Source of the DNA: Rhodamnia argentea
Lineage: Eukaryota > Streptophyta > Magnoliopsida > Myrtales > Myrtaceae
DNA: 64,000 nt
NCBI RefSeq assembly: GCF_020921035.1
Contig: NC_063152.1
Location: 29,573,903 to 29,637,902, forward strand
Reading direction: 5' to 3'
Shown here: positions 22,096 through 33,652 of the stretch, piece by piece
Numbering within the stretch: the first letter of the stretch is position 1
How the letters are laid out: the number at the start of each line of letters is the position of its first letter
The notes under the pieces: model-generated
The model's database searches: none
What the model was told of the DNA's origin: nothing
Seen by the model: the letters and a program-made list of their open reading frames with translations, nothing else
Translations under genes and position numbers: made by a program

Positions 22096-25000
22096 GTGAA
22101 GAGGCATATTGCCCGAATTGAACAATATTTGATAGGAGCACCATCGAATGGAATCGATAAGTACAAAAGGGGCATATTGCCTGAATTGAATCATAACAAC
22201 TATCATGAGAAGAGTTGTTAATTTGAAAAGGGGTTCGAAAACTTACCCGGGTTCTCCAAACGATTAATCAAGGAACGAAGCGGATTGCTTCGTATCGTAC
22301 ACGGTAGGCATTTGCCAACAAAACTTGCTCATTCAATAATCCTTGGATGAATTTCGAGACCTTGGGAGGGAACTCGAACATCGGGAATGTATTACCTATC
22401 ATAGAATGTCGAGGTAACACACACAAACATATTCAACAATGAGTATAATGCAATCACTCATACTATGGTTCATGCATAACAATTCGTCAAGTTTGCATTA
22501 CCAATTTTGTCCAGGGAGGTTCTCACATTACGAATACCTCGAATGTGAGCTGAATGGGGGACTTCGGTCCGAAAGGGCTTTCTCTCACTCTCGAGAAAAG
22601 CTATTTATCCTGTCTGCAGGATTCAAGAGAAATCACTCAATCTTTCCATCATCGCATTCGATAAGGATCCAAGTAATCTCGCAATTGATACGACCGAGCC
22701 GATCGGGAGGTCTTGATTAGGACCGTAATGAGAGCTAGGTCAAAGGTTTACAAAGGGGACTCCAGTTGAGTCAAGGCTGCTGAAATGAATTTCTTCATCA
22801 TTTGCTCCGGATTTACAAGTCAAGAATCCCGCAAAAATGAGAGAGAAATAATCTTGCTCGAACTTCTTCGAGTGATGCTTAAAATCATTTAACTCTACGT
22901 TAACTCAAGTGCCCTAATCAGAAGAGACTTTGGAGGGTTATAACGTAGGCTAGGATTGGGGACTGAGGAACGAAAAGGCTCGTTTTGGCTCGGAAATTAA
23001 ATGAGAAGGGGCTTGACGTTGGTGATCATCGCCGACTAGTCACCGATCTTGGTCTTCGGAAATGTCTTCGTAAAGAATACCATCATTGAATGAGGGATGG
23101 TAGTTTTCTACTGAAAATTGCACTTTGCAAACCGATTTCTTGGGGAGTCTTCTTCACAACAAGTGTCTCATCAAGGATTTGCAAGAGACACAATGCAAAC
23201 ATGTACATGGAATTTACAACTTAACATGCAAAAATGTACATTCAAAATTCAGAAGTACTTTACAAATGAATGTGCATTGGCCTTGCTTTTGGTAGGCACT
23301 TTGCTTTTCCTATGCTTGAAATTTTCATATGAGATCAGCCTTTGCTTTTCTTACTCCCGACTCTCATTTTTTCTTTTTTTTCTTTTTTTCGAGAAGAGAT
23401 TTCTTTTCCTTTTTCTTTGAGAGCTCTTCGACATCTCTTTATTTTTTTTTTTTTTTTTTTTCGAGAGCGGGCCCTTCTCCTTTAAGCTGAGTTTGCCTCT
23501 CCTTTTTTTTTTTTTAATCCCATGATTTTGAACCAGGAATTACAACAAACATAAACATTTACAAAGAAAAATTATGTAAACATAAAAAATCTAGCATACA
23601 AGAAATGAGTCCATTCGGGAATTCTCTGTTGACCCGACCATCTCCAATTCTAATCCTTGGGAAAATGCTATCTTCGTCTTTGGAATGAGCAAATGATCAC
23701 CAACAAGGGTTTAAGAAATGAATTTGCAGGCTCAAGTGGGCTATGCAAAGAATGAAGTGTATAGGATAGAGAAGTGAATGCTCTTCATCATCCTAAGGCA
23801 CTTGAATTAAAATTCGAGTATAAATGCAAAGAAACACCCGAAGATTAATGTTAGTCCCAAGCAAGAAAATTTCTAACCATTTACCTCGTGTTGCCGCTGG
23901 AATTAACTCGCCTGGGACCCCGATGTGGGGTGGTTCTTGACAGGGTAAAGAAATGAAACCACCGCTCAAAAGGGGTAATCAATGGATCACCCGTAGTGTT
24001 TGGGATAGAGAATTGAATGCCTCTGTCATTTCGGCTAACGTACCTTTCGCGAGAAAACTCTTTACCTCGGGGAATGCGGAACTTAGCCACCGTTCAACTC
24101 GCCTGAAAAAATGGGACGTGTTTGGAAAAAGATTGCCTTTCATCATCCTGTCTTGCCCCATTCCATACATTTGGTGTATCTTATGTAGTTCATGTTCCTT
24201 ATTCAGAGTTGATAAATTAAACATGAGGAATAATCATGCACAAACTATGCAATGTATGAGTGTTTTCGAGCATATAAAATGCAGCAACTTTTTATCTTGG
24301 TGGACAGAATTCGCAAGCACATAAGAAACTTCTTAGGGCGTGGATCGTGAGTTGCCCCTGCTCATGCAAATAAGTTGCAAAACTTCATTATCCGGTTCGA
24401 GACATGAGATTGTCAAAGGCTCCGGGGAATTTCTCATTTCATTAATTTTAGGGAGAAGGGATACTTCCCTATCCGGAAAGGCAGTGACCCCTGTAAAAAT
24501 CAAAAGGGAAAGCATCAATGTACGTTCTCATGTTCTAAACGAGTTGAAACGATACCGCTTTACCCTTGTACGTATTCCTTGTAAATTTTGAATTTGAAAA
24601 GATCGATTCATCTGGATCGGATTGTATGTTTGTGATGTTATCTCTCCGGTTTTGTAACCATCTCGGGGAGCTTCAATCGGCATTGAACTGCGAAGTAAAA
24701 AGATTTTTATTAATCTTTGTACATTGACGCCAAATCCTGAGACGCCTCGGACCACTATCATTCCCCCGACCACTAAGTCGTGGTGTTGGTGATTTTCAAC
24801 TTGTCATTGACATTCATCGGGATCGATTGTACCCGGAGAAACCGTCCATGAATGAGAACAATTCAAACCCTGCAGCACCGAATACGCCCATCCTTCTTTA
24901 TGATCGGGACTATATTGGCAACCAATCGGAATATTTTGTAGTCTCAAGGAATTCGACGTCAAGCACCTTCATGACTTCCTCTTTGATCTTCCGGACCAAT

Positions 25001-26419
25001 TCTAGTCCGGCCCTCCTTGACTTTTGCACCACCGGCTTAGCCGAAAGATCCGTCGGCAAACAATGTTCGACAATGGAACGGTCAAGACCGGGCATATCCG
25101 CATAGGACCAAGGCGAAAATGTCCTGGTAATCCTTCGGGAGCTTAGTCAAGCGCTCAATCATCTCTTTGGAAAGGTTTGCCCCGATCTTAACATCTTTAG
25201 GGTTTTCCGCATCGCCTAGGTCGACCGAGACAGTTTGTTCACCGGTTAAGGGCTTGATCTCCTCATGTCGTTCGAAATCCCGACGAATTTCCTCATAACT
25301 GGATTGGACTCATCTAGGTCGTATACTTCGAATCCACTAAGTTCCCCTCCCCTTGAAACATAAAGTAACAAAATCAAAAGGACAAACAGGGCTTAATTGC
25401 GGTATGATTTTTTTGAAGAACTTTTTTTTATTTTTATTTTTTTCAAAACCGTGGGACATGAATTCTTGAAGAAGCCCAACCCTCGGTTCTTACCATGATG
25501 ACAAACTTGTTGGTCGTTGGTTATCGTCATCGGGTTGGTTTGGGATACTTCAACAAGATTCGAAAAATGGTGCAATTTTATTGATATGAAATTACATCTT
25601 CTAGGAAAGAAAATCCAAGAGTGCAAGACAGAATAGAAATCCAAATGCGATCCAAAACCTAAAGGAAACAGAAAATTTCCCACGTAGGGGATTGCATAAA
25701 CATAAAGATGTTACTCGAATCTAAACCCTCCAAGGGATCATCACATATGGCATTAATGAATGATTTGGAAGGTTTAGGCGCCGGGTAAGGTTCCTCCTTA
25801 TGCGCTCCGTCTTCGAGATATAGCAGCAATGGTTACATCATCAAAACAACCGGCGATATCGAAGACTCCTTCATCCTTACTAGCACCAACCCTGTCGATT
25901 CCCAGCCCGAATACAAGCATTAACTTTACCGGAATGATCCGGCAAAGGATTATTCTCGGACATTTGGCTGTTTGTTGCCTTGGAATGAGAATGCTTTAGA
26001 ATCCAGGAGATCTTGAATCCGATGCTTGAAGACAAAACAGCCATCGGTGTCATGTCCAAGCTCCCCGCAGTGGTAATCACATTTCTTCGATGGATCATAT
26101 CTCGGCAAGCTCGTATCATCGGGTCGTAGAGGCTCGGAAGTCAGTAAACCTCTCTTACGCGAGAACCGCAAGTACCGCGACGGGGTTCCCGGTAGAGGGG
26201 TAAACCGCCGAGGAGACCGTTGATTCCCTCTTTGTCGTTGCATGCCGAAATTAGCTGCTGCTGATTAGGAATGCACGACCGGGCGTCCGGGTCGTGGGTT
26301 TTTGGCTGTAGGTCATGTTGACCTGTGGGGCCGACTCCTTGTCTTTCCTTACCACAAACCTCTTAGTCGTCATGGCGACATCACCGTACCAACCTTTCTT
26401 CATGCCGTTCTCGATTTCT

Positions 26420-27313
26420 TCAGCCATTGCGATGAGATGGCTGAATGACGTGGCAAGCAGATCCCAAAATTCGAGTTCTCATAATCGGCGGCGGGGTGGA
26501 AACAAACAATTTCATGAGTTCCCTTTCGGGAGGGACCGGTTTCAGCTGAGATGCCACGTTCCTCCACCTAGTGGCATATTGCTTGATTGTTTCTTCCTTT
26601 TTCATCTCAAGCTGCTCAAGGTCCTCTCTGGTGGTGAGCACGTCCAAGTTAAAGCTGAAATGTTTGATGAAAGCATTAGCTGCCTTCTCCCAATCATCCA
26701 TCCGGTAGATCTCGTAGTCCGTATACCATCTCATGGCAGCTTCTTTTAAACTAGCCTGGAAGGTCTGAACCATTAAGGGACCGTTGGTCGCATGCTTATT
26801 CATTCTTGCCTGGTACATCCGGACGTGCTGAACCGGGTTGGAAGTTCCATCATACTTCTCAAAGTCGGGCATCTTGAACTTCTCCGGCACCGTGACCTTT
26901 GAAAAGACAGACGAGTCAACTCGGGGTATGTTGTGAGTCCCCTCAACCTCTCGGATCCTCTGTTCCATTTGGGCCAACAGTTTGACCGTATCACCATTCA
27001 ACCCAGGGCCCACAGGGTTGGCTTGAGGGATTGGGACTACGGGCGGCGTGCTCGAGTTCACGCCTGTGATGATCACATCCTCTAGCGGCATTGTCGGATA
27101 GGGAGTAGCTTCTAGGGCTTTACCGACGTTGTCCGTAGGAGGAATTAGAGCAGGAATGGTTAGCGGCGGGCTGGAGGTGGATGATTGAAGTTTGGCGGCA
27201 AAGGCGGCCATCATTTCCTCCATCTTTCGGGACATCATCCCTTCAAAGCGCTCGGTCAAGGAGCCAAGTTTCTCATCCAGGGCAGCACTAACGGTGGCGT
27301 TGATGTCGGCCAT
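26420..27313 (-). mobile_element. Gag-like coding region of the gypsy element
   Basis: A 297-codon frame on the minus strand. The second half carries the retrotransposon gag signature around FKMPDFEKYDGTSNPVQH, AAMRWYTDYE and YATRWRNVASQLKP, preceded by a coiled-coil-like N-terminus rich in Glu and Met. It belongs to the LTR element, not to a host gene. Confidence 0.88.
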
Positions 27314-28639
27314 CCTTTTTGCTAACGATCGGGTGATATGTGGAGGATCCGTGATAAATTACCTGTACACAGTAACAAACCCAAAATGAGTACAGGGAGC
27401 AAGAATAGCGAGCCGGCCCATGGCATCCCTCTAGACTCAAACGAACAAAGTGATTATGACCAAAGGATTGAAACATGTAATTTTCAGTTTATCCGCTTTT
27501 ACGAAAAAATTCATATTAATTCGCACGTTGATCAAAACATGTCCAAATTTTACGAGCTTGTAGTTGAGAAGATGATGAACAACTTTTATGTTGGCCAATC
27601 GGACTAGAAATGCACGGGTCAAATCAGTTTAATGTGTTTTTCCAAAAAATCACATTCAGAAAACTGTTATAACCGCAGGTAGTTGAAAAAACGAAAGGCC
27701 ATCTTAAATTATGAATTTAATTCTGAAATTTTGTAGGATATTAGTTGAAACATAGGTCTACAACTTTCGTGTTTGGTACTTACTCAAAGCTCGATCGTAG
27801 AATTTAGTAAAAATCGCACAACAAGAACAAGCCAAATCAGAAATGAGGACAACTGATGAAATTGTAAAAGCTACGGAAGCAAAGTGCGAAATTGGAAATA
27901 AGACAACGATACTCCTAAACCATGGACCAGCTCAAAATAAAAATGAGATAACAGGGTACAAGAGACAAGAAATTACCTCTCATACGAAGAAAATGCCAAT
28001 CACAAAGACATGCGCATGAATTGTGAGTTTAAATCTTATTCTATCTATCCAAAAGGCTTTTGCAAAGTGAAATGATGAACGAAACGACATGTCGCAGCCT
28101 CACAAGACAGTCATCATGACTAGTCGCAACCTCGCGTACAATAGTCATGACTAGTCGGGTCCAATCACTTCGGCTTGGTTCGGTCGACAAGGGCAATTCT
28201 CATGCATCGTAGCCTCACGTGTATGAGAACGACTCTTGAGCCATTTTTTGGAAAAATTTTCGGGATCCAGATAGGATAACCTTTAGCGAAACCTTACCAC
28301 CAAGGTTAAAGAACCATCTAAATACCATCTTAAAACTATTAGTGTGACCCAGGTCCGGTCACGGGTTATGTGCAATGTAGTGCAAATACGATAAATCATG
28401 CACAACAATTAAAGGCAAACATCGCTTCAATGATTCAAAAGTTAAATCACAATTCCAATTCACCAAGTCTGCAAAACAAAGGGTTAGCCGATCACTCCTC
28501 CCCTTATAACTCCCAATCTGCAAAAGCATTTAACACCTAAGAATGAGAATTCAACCAAAGTTTGCCAAATCAAGTGATTCCTTTTTCATGAAATTATCCG
28601 GCCTAAGTCCTCTTAAAGTCCCCGGTGGAGTCGCTAAGC

Positions 28640-29977
28640 AGTCACGACCTAAAAAATAAACAAGTTAATTTTCGGGCTAATGGATTATCAGGTTAATTAA
28701 TTAACTAACCTAACTCGGATTCTCCCAAGTCCATACCAAATCGCAACTTAAGGTTCAAATAATTAACATGCAACGTGTTTTGAATTTGGAGTCGCCACTA
28801 ATCATTTTCGGTAGGTTGATTAGAAACCTAAATAAAATAGCGGGAGAAAACTATCTTATTTCCGCGAACCGGAGATTTTGAATTCGGGGGATTTGGTTAC
28901 GCTAGATTACTCTAACGCCCTTTCGGTACCATTTTCATGAAAAATATTTGATTTGGCAATTTCGATGGATTTTACTTGAAATTCAAAGATGCAATTTTTT
29001 TGGTTTTTTCTTCTTTTTATGGGGATGTAAAACATTGAACTTTGTACGATATACACCATGGATGATTTAGAAAGAAAGAAAACGCAGCCAATCACGAGTA
29101 TTTACAAAAATAAATTAACATGTAATAATGCTAAATTTTGGGACACGTGACATGTCTAAAATAAAAAAACAAATGTTCACACCAAACGATTACATTTTTG
29201 TAGATCGAGATGGAAAGGGTTACCTTCTATTCCACAAAATCTTACTCACGTACACGTTATGGCTTCCTTCAAGATCTCGGAGTTGGAAGAACGTGGCTAT
29301 CGTCGAAAAAAGGCAAGCAAGTGGCGTTGTTGGATGGCGAGAGGCGAAGTACGTGCCGGGACTCGTCGAAGATGATGCTCGACTAAAACTCTTTTCTTCA
29401 CTCTCAAATTTTCTCTTACGATTTTTCTCAAGAACTCTCTTTTTTCCTCTCTAAAACTCTCTCAATTCTCTTTCACTCCCTCCTCCAATTCTCAAGAACT
29501 CTCCCCCCTTTTATAGCCAAATTTCTCCATCATCTTCCCTTCTTCATCTTCTCTTCATCATCTTCTCTTCATCACCTTCCCTTCATCATATTCATCTTCT
29601 CTTCTTCATCTTCCCTTCACCATCTTCCTTTCATTATCTTCTCTTCTTTATCTTCTCTTCATCACCTTCCCTTCATCATCTTCCCTTCATCATCTTCCCT
29701 TCTTCATCTTCTCTTGGTATTTGCAATGCAGTCCCTGAAGTTTCAAGTATTTGCACATCGATCCTCGAAGTTTTAAGTATTTGCAATACAGTCCCTGAAG
29801 TTTCAAATCTTCTCGGTATATTTTTCCATCCCGTGCCTAGTCTAGACGCATGCTAAATTAAGTGTTCTGCTTGCCCAATTATATGCCAATGCAATGTACG
29901 CTAAAAATAAATATATGAGATGATTTTTTTATAATTTTTATGCAAAAAATAGATTAATCAAAATTTAGGCGTCAACA
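28640..29977 (-). repeat. Gypsy LTR (upstream copy in element sense)
   Basis: A 1338-bp LTR matching 19743-21122. The right edge GTCAACA joins directly to the GTGAG target duplication and the resumed tandem array. Confidence 0.9.
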
Positions 29978-29982
29978 GTGAG

Positions 29983-30505
29983 CTCAAGGCTTGTTGGATT
30001 TGGCGAGCCTAACAAGCCTCGAGCTCACCGACCTCTAGCGAGCTGCTCACCGGTGACCACCGCCGGCCTGTCGCGGTGGTCACAGGAGGAAAAAGAAAAT
30101 GAAAAAGAAGAATAAAATGAATATAAAAATATAATATTTGAATACTAAAATAATTTGAGAGGAACAATTCCAAAAAATATTCTCATCGCTTTAGATTTAT
30201 GAATTAACTTTCCTAATTTTATGTATGAATTTTCTATTGACCAGAAAGATTTTTTTATTTTCAAAGAACTAAACCGATGAAAGTCTAGAAAACTAATTCC
30301 CGAAAAACATTTTCACTCAATCAAACCTACGATTAAAACGAGTTAAAACCCTAAATCTCTCAAAGTTGCACATGTTCACTTGTCCATACTTTTTTGCATG
30401 CAAGAAATCCTTTCCTCCTTCGCCTCAATGCATGATATCTTTGATCGGGCCCCCATTCCACACCGGCAATTCAGAATTTCTGATTCTCCATAATTGACTG
30501 AATTA
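29983..30505. repeat. Tandem array, remainder of the fourth unit
   Basis: Sequence continues the interrupted fourth unit in phase (CTCAAGGCTTGTTGGAT, then the CACCGCCGGCC core, purine arm and GCATGCAAGAAATC tail). It shows that the gypsy element inserted into an already amplified array. Confidence 0.85.
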
Positions 30506-30813
30506 ACTCTAAAATTTGAAATTTCAGCTCTATCTTCTCTTCCAATAATTTATTAACTACAATTGATAACTAATTATTTCTGTGAATAGTGAAAATATTT
30601 TTTTATTTATTTTTATAAAAGGTAAAATCAATATTTTTCTGAAAAAGTTTTTCAAATTTTTAGAAAAAATAAACTTCCCCCTTTTTTTTAAAAACATTTT
30701 TTTGGCCGCCAATATTGGAGGACCTACGATCCACGATCCAAATCGGTCTGAAAACCCACAAAAGTAACGACCACCACCCCGCCAGGCGCCAGATTCGCCT
30801 GCCTCTCCGACCA

Positions 30814-32625
30814 ATGTCAAGCCCCAGGAGGGCCAAGCACTTCGTTACGTTAACCCACCCGCTTCTGCGCAAGCTAGACTCATGTTGTAACGTTGTAGAA
30901 TTCAACCAAGTCCATGCCCAGCTCATCGTCTCCGATCTCTCTGATCATTATCCCGCCATCATCCGAGCCGTGAAGAAGCTCTGCGCTTTGCGCGCGGTCG
31001 CTTACGCGGTCCTGTTCTTCAAATCTACCAAAGCGCCTGATGCTTCTATGTGCAACACCATCATGAGAACTTACGTGGGCGGGAAGGATGCAAGTAGTGC
31101 CGTGAGATTTTACCGGGATGAGATGGTGGGTAATGATGTCATGCCCAATCATTACACGTTTCCCATTGTTCTGAAGGGGTGTGTGGAGATTGGGTCGTTG
31201 ACCGAAGGAGAAAAGGTCCACGGTAGGGTGTTCAAGCTTGGGTTGGAGCCAGATTTGTTCGTGACGAACGCCCTGATTCACCTGTATTCGGCTTTTCAGA
31301 AGACCTGGAATGCCCGCTTGGTGTTTGATGCGGGGTCTTTTCTGGATTGCGTCAGCTGGAACACTATGATTGATGGCTATGTAAAGAATGGGGAAGTTGA
31401 TTCTGCACGTGAACTGTTCGATGAAATGACCGAGAGGGACCCTGTCTCTTGGACCTCGATGATAGGGGGTTACATTGGCAGAGGGGAGATGGAAGAGGCG
31501 AGATGTTTGTTTGATAAAATGCCATCTAGAGACACCCCATCGTGGAATTGCATGATCAACGGGTATGCAAGGATTGGCTGTTTTTGGGTGGCTCTTGAGT
31601 TGTTTAATTCAATGCCTTCCCGGAACGTGACCTCTTGGAATACCTTGTTGGATCATCTTGTCCGTCATGAACACTATGGGGAGTGTTTGAGTTTGTTTGA
31701 TACTATGCTACAAGATAGAGATATTAAACCCAATAAGTTTACTCTTTTGCCTGTTTTGACAGCATGTGGCAATCTGGGGGACATTGATAGAGGCCAACTA
31801 GTCCATTCTTACATCACAAGAACTGACTTTAAGGCTGATGTGGCACTTTCCACTGCTCTATTGACAATGTATGCAAAATGTGGGGCTGTGGATGTGGCTA
31901 GGAACCTGTTTGATCAGATGCCTGATAGGAATGTCGTCTCATGGAATGCCATGATTCTGGGGTATGGAATGCATGGGCATGGCGAGAAAGCCCTAGATAT
32001 GTTCTTGGAGATGGAGAAGAGAGGTCAAATACCAGATGGGTTGAGCTTCGTCAGCATCTTATCTGCCTGCAAGCGCTGTGGGATGGTTTTGGAAGGTTGG
32101 TGGTGTTTTGACATAATGTCTCGAGTTTATGCGATTGATCCCAAAGTACAGCACTATGGTTGTATCCTCGAGCTTCTTGCCATGGTCGGATTGACGAAGG
32201 AAGATATAGAAGAGTTGGAAAAAGAAGTCCCGACGGGGGCTGGATCTACCCATTCTACCACTGAACTAGGAGAGATTGTGGCCGAGCGATTGATCGAGTT
32301 GAACCCGACTGATGTTGGGCCCTATGTGCTCTTGGCAAACGTGCATGCAGCAGAAGGTAATTGGGATTCTGTTGAGAACGTCAGAAAGATTATGAAGGAA
32401 ACCGGTTTGCAAAAGGAAGTCGGGTCTAGCCTCTTTCGACCTGGAGACATCGAGTCCGGAGGTTCCAAAAAAGATAGTTTGCCCCATCGAAGAGTTATGA
32501 TTTATTCAATGTTGAGCGAGATAGGTTCTCATATGAAAGTGTACCGTAGAGACTCGAGAGTTGTAGAGGAACTTACATTGTGTTTGGTGGAGTTGATTAG
32601 AAAGGAAAAGCAAGAATATAAGTAA
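30814..32625 (+). CDS. PLS-class pentatricopeptide repeat protein, paralogue with shortened E motif
   Basis: Single-exon gene of 603 codons. I chose ATG at 30814 (MSSPRRAKHF), the first in-frame ATG of a frame open from further upstream. It aligns along its whole length with the gene at 12689 (shared words NTIMR, VGNDV, PNHYTFPIV, TEGEKVHGRV, ARELFDEMTERD, LLTMYAKCG), so the two are tandem duplicates in the same orientation. Compared with its sister it lacks 33 bp in frame, exactly the SLWGALLSACR stretch opening the E motif. The rest of E (VGPYVLLANVHAAEGNW) is present, and the C-terminus is a little longer. An organelle RNA-binding or editing role is inferred from the family; loss of part of E may weaken partner recruitment. 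Confidence 0.9.
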   Translation: MSSPRRAKHFVTLTHPLLRKLDSCCNVVEFNQVHAQLIVSDLSDHYPAIIRAVKKLCALRAVAYAVLFFKSTKAPDASMCNTIMRTYVGGKDASSAVRFYRDEMVGNDVMPNHYTFPIVLKGCVEIGSLTEGEKVHGRVFKLGLEPDLFVTNALIHLYSAFQKTWNARLVFDAGSFLDCVSWNTMIDGYVKNGEVDSARELFDEMTERDPVSWTSMIGGYIGRGEMEEARCLFDKMPSRDTPSWNCMINGYARIGCFWVALELFNSMPSRNVTSWNTLLDHLVRHEHYGECLSLFDTMLQDRDIKPNKFTLLPVLTACGNLGDIDRGQLVHSYITRTDFKADVALSTALLTMYAKCGAVDVARNLFDQMPDRNVVSWNAMILGYGMHGHGEKALDMFLEMEKRGQIPDGLSFVSILSACKRCGMVLEGWWCFDIMSRVYAIDPKVQHYGCILELLAMVGLTKEDIEELEKEVPTGAGSTHSTTELGEIVAERLIELNPTDVGPYVLLANVHAAEGNWDSVENVRKIMKETGLQKEVGSSLFRPGDIESGGSKKDSLPHRRVMIYSMLSEIGSHMKVYRRDSRVVEELTLCLVELIRKEKQEYK

Positions 32626-32643
32626 TCAAAAAGTAGAAAATGG

Positions 32644-32682
32644 ATGCCGAGGGTTTTTTTTTTGGGTTCAAAATGCCGAGGG
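32644..32682 (-). mobile_element. Micro-insertion with T10 tract and 10-bp flanking duplication
   Basis: ATGCCGAGGG appears at 32644-32653 and again at 32673-32682. Between them lie only 19 bases, T10 then GGGTTCAAA, which on the minus strand reads TTTGAACCC followed by A10. The layout matches a severely 5'-truncated retroposon. It lies in the probable 3' UTR of the PPR gene. Confidence 0.65.
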
Positions 32683-32706
32683 TTGAGTCACAACGTTGCT
32701 TGGATA

Positions 32707-33071
32707 GGAGAATTACCAAAAAAACTCCTAAACCTATTACAGTTGTGATAATTCAATCCTAAATTTTTATTTTTATTTTTTACCAATTAAATTATAAATA
32801 TTTTGCATTTGTGTCAATTCAACCTTTTCGACTAAAATCGCTGATATAGATGTTAACCGTTCTATATGACACATATGGCGCCGGCATAGATATTTTTTAA
32901 TAATTTTGTGTCGATAGTGTCACGTAGGACGACGTTCACGTTAGCGATACTTTGTCGAAAAGGATTGAATTGGTATAAATGCAAAAGATGTAGGACTCAA
33001 TTGATAAAAAAAAGATTTTAGACTGAATTAATAAAGTTATAATAGATAATGACTTTTTTGGTAATTTTTCT
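32707..33071. mobile_element. Short inverted-repeat transposon (AATTACCAAAAAA-end family)
   Basis: A 365-bp element with ends GGAGAATTACCAAAAAA and, on the right read inward, AAGAAAAATTACCAAAAAA. Subterminal phrases such as TCCTAAACCTATTAC and TTGCATTTGTGTCAATTC follow. The flanks repeat TTGCTTGGATA (32696-32706 and 33072-33082). Related copies occur at 45864, 55800 and 56961. There is no coding capacity. Confidence 0.82.
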
Positions 33072-33082
33072 TTGCTTGGATA

Positions 33083-33652
33083 CTAGCGAGGCAAAAGCAT
33101 AAAAAGGAACGCATCCCCTAAAAGCACGTGGATTGATCTTCAACATTAGCCCCAAATATCGATTCCTAGGATGGTCAAGACTCAACCTCACGTGAATGTG
33201 CGTTTTTTCTTTTATAGGTTGCGACTTCCTGTAAAAATACAAGAGTCACGTCCCTTAAAAGAGTTATGAGAAATCCTACATAGACCCTTCTTGTCATTTC
33301 ATATCGAGGCACAGCCACAAGAATTTCTCTCGTTTTCCAAAATTCTCTCCCTTCTCATTCTTCTTAAGATCTCTCAAAACATTTTCGTTTATTACAAATG
33401 ATTCTATTGAGCTAAAGTTGATGGATCATTCTACAAAATCCGAGATTTATTTCTTCATCCATACCATAGTACATGAGTATTTCATCCAAATGTGGAAGAC
33501 TAATATAAGCATTTCTCTAGCTAAATCACTGCTCATCTCTAAGGAGGACAATTATTCTATAACCCATTGAAAGAACAAGAATGCTCACGAGCAATTATTT
33601 CTATTGAACATACTACAAAACAATCAGCTGTCTTTCCTTGGCTTTTTAACAA
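33083..33652. other. Spacer between the PPR gene and the expansin-like gene
   Basis: No gene recognised. The part near 33600-33652 is probably 3' UTR of the minus-strand expansin-like gene. Confidence 0.4.

Larger units (their letters stand above)
19743..29977 (-). mobile_element. Gypsy-type LTR retrotransposon, young but incomplete, minus orientation
   Basis: The terminal repeats are 19743-21122 and 28640-29977, and the element is flanked by a perfect GTGAG duplication (19738-19742 and 29978-29982). Read on the minus strand it runs from TGTTGACGCC to GGTCGTGACA. A primer-site-like CGACTCCACCGGGGAC follows the LTR at 28639, and a purine tract (AAAGAGGGGCAGC) precedes the other at 21123. A gag-like frame is at 26420-27313, a zinc-knuckle-like piece (CDYHCGELGHDTDGC) near 26040-26085, and a short reverse-transcriptase N-terminal piece at 24910-25095. 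Most of the polymerase is not recognisable, so it looks broken or non-autonomous. The two LTRs are nearly identical apart from a few changes and one length difference, so the insertion is recent. Confidence 0.9.

Noticed and set aside
30715-30813. Upstream extension of the second PPR gene
   Set aside because: The frame is open but has no ATG before 30814, and the added residues match nothing in the sister gene.
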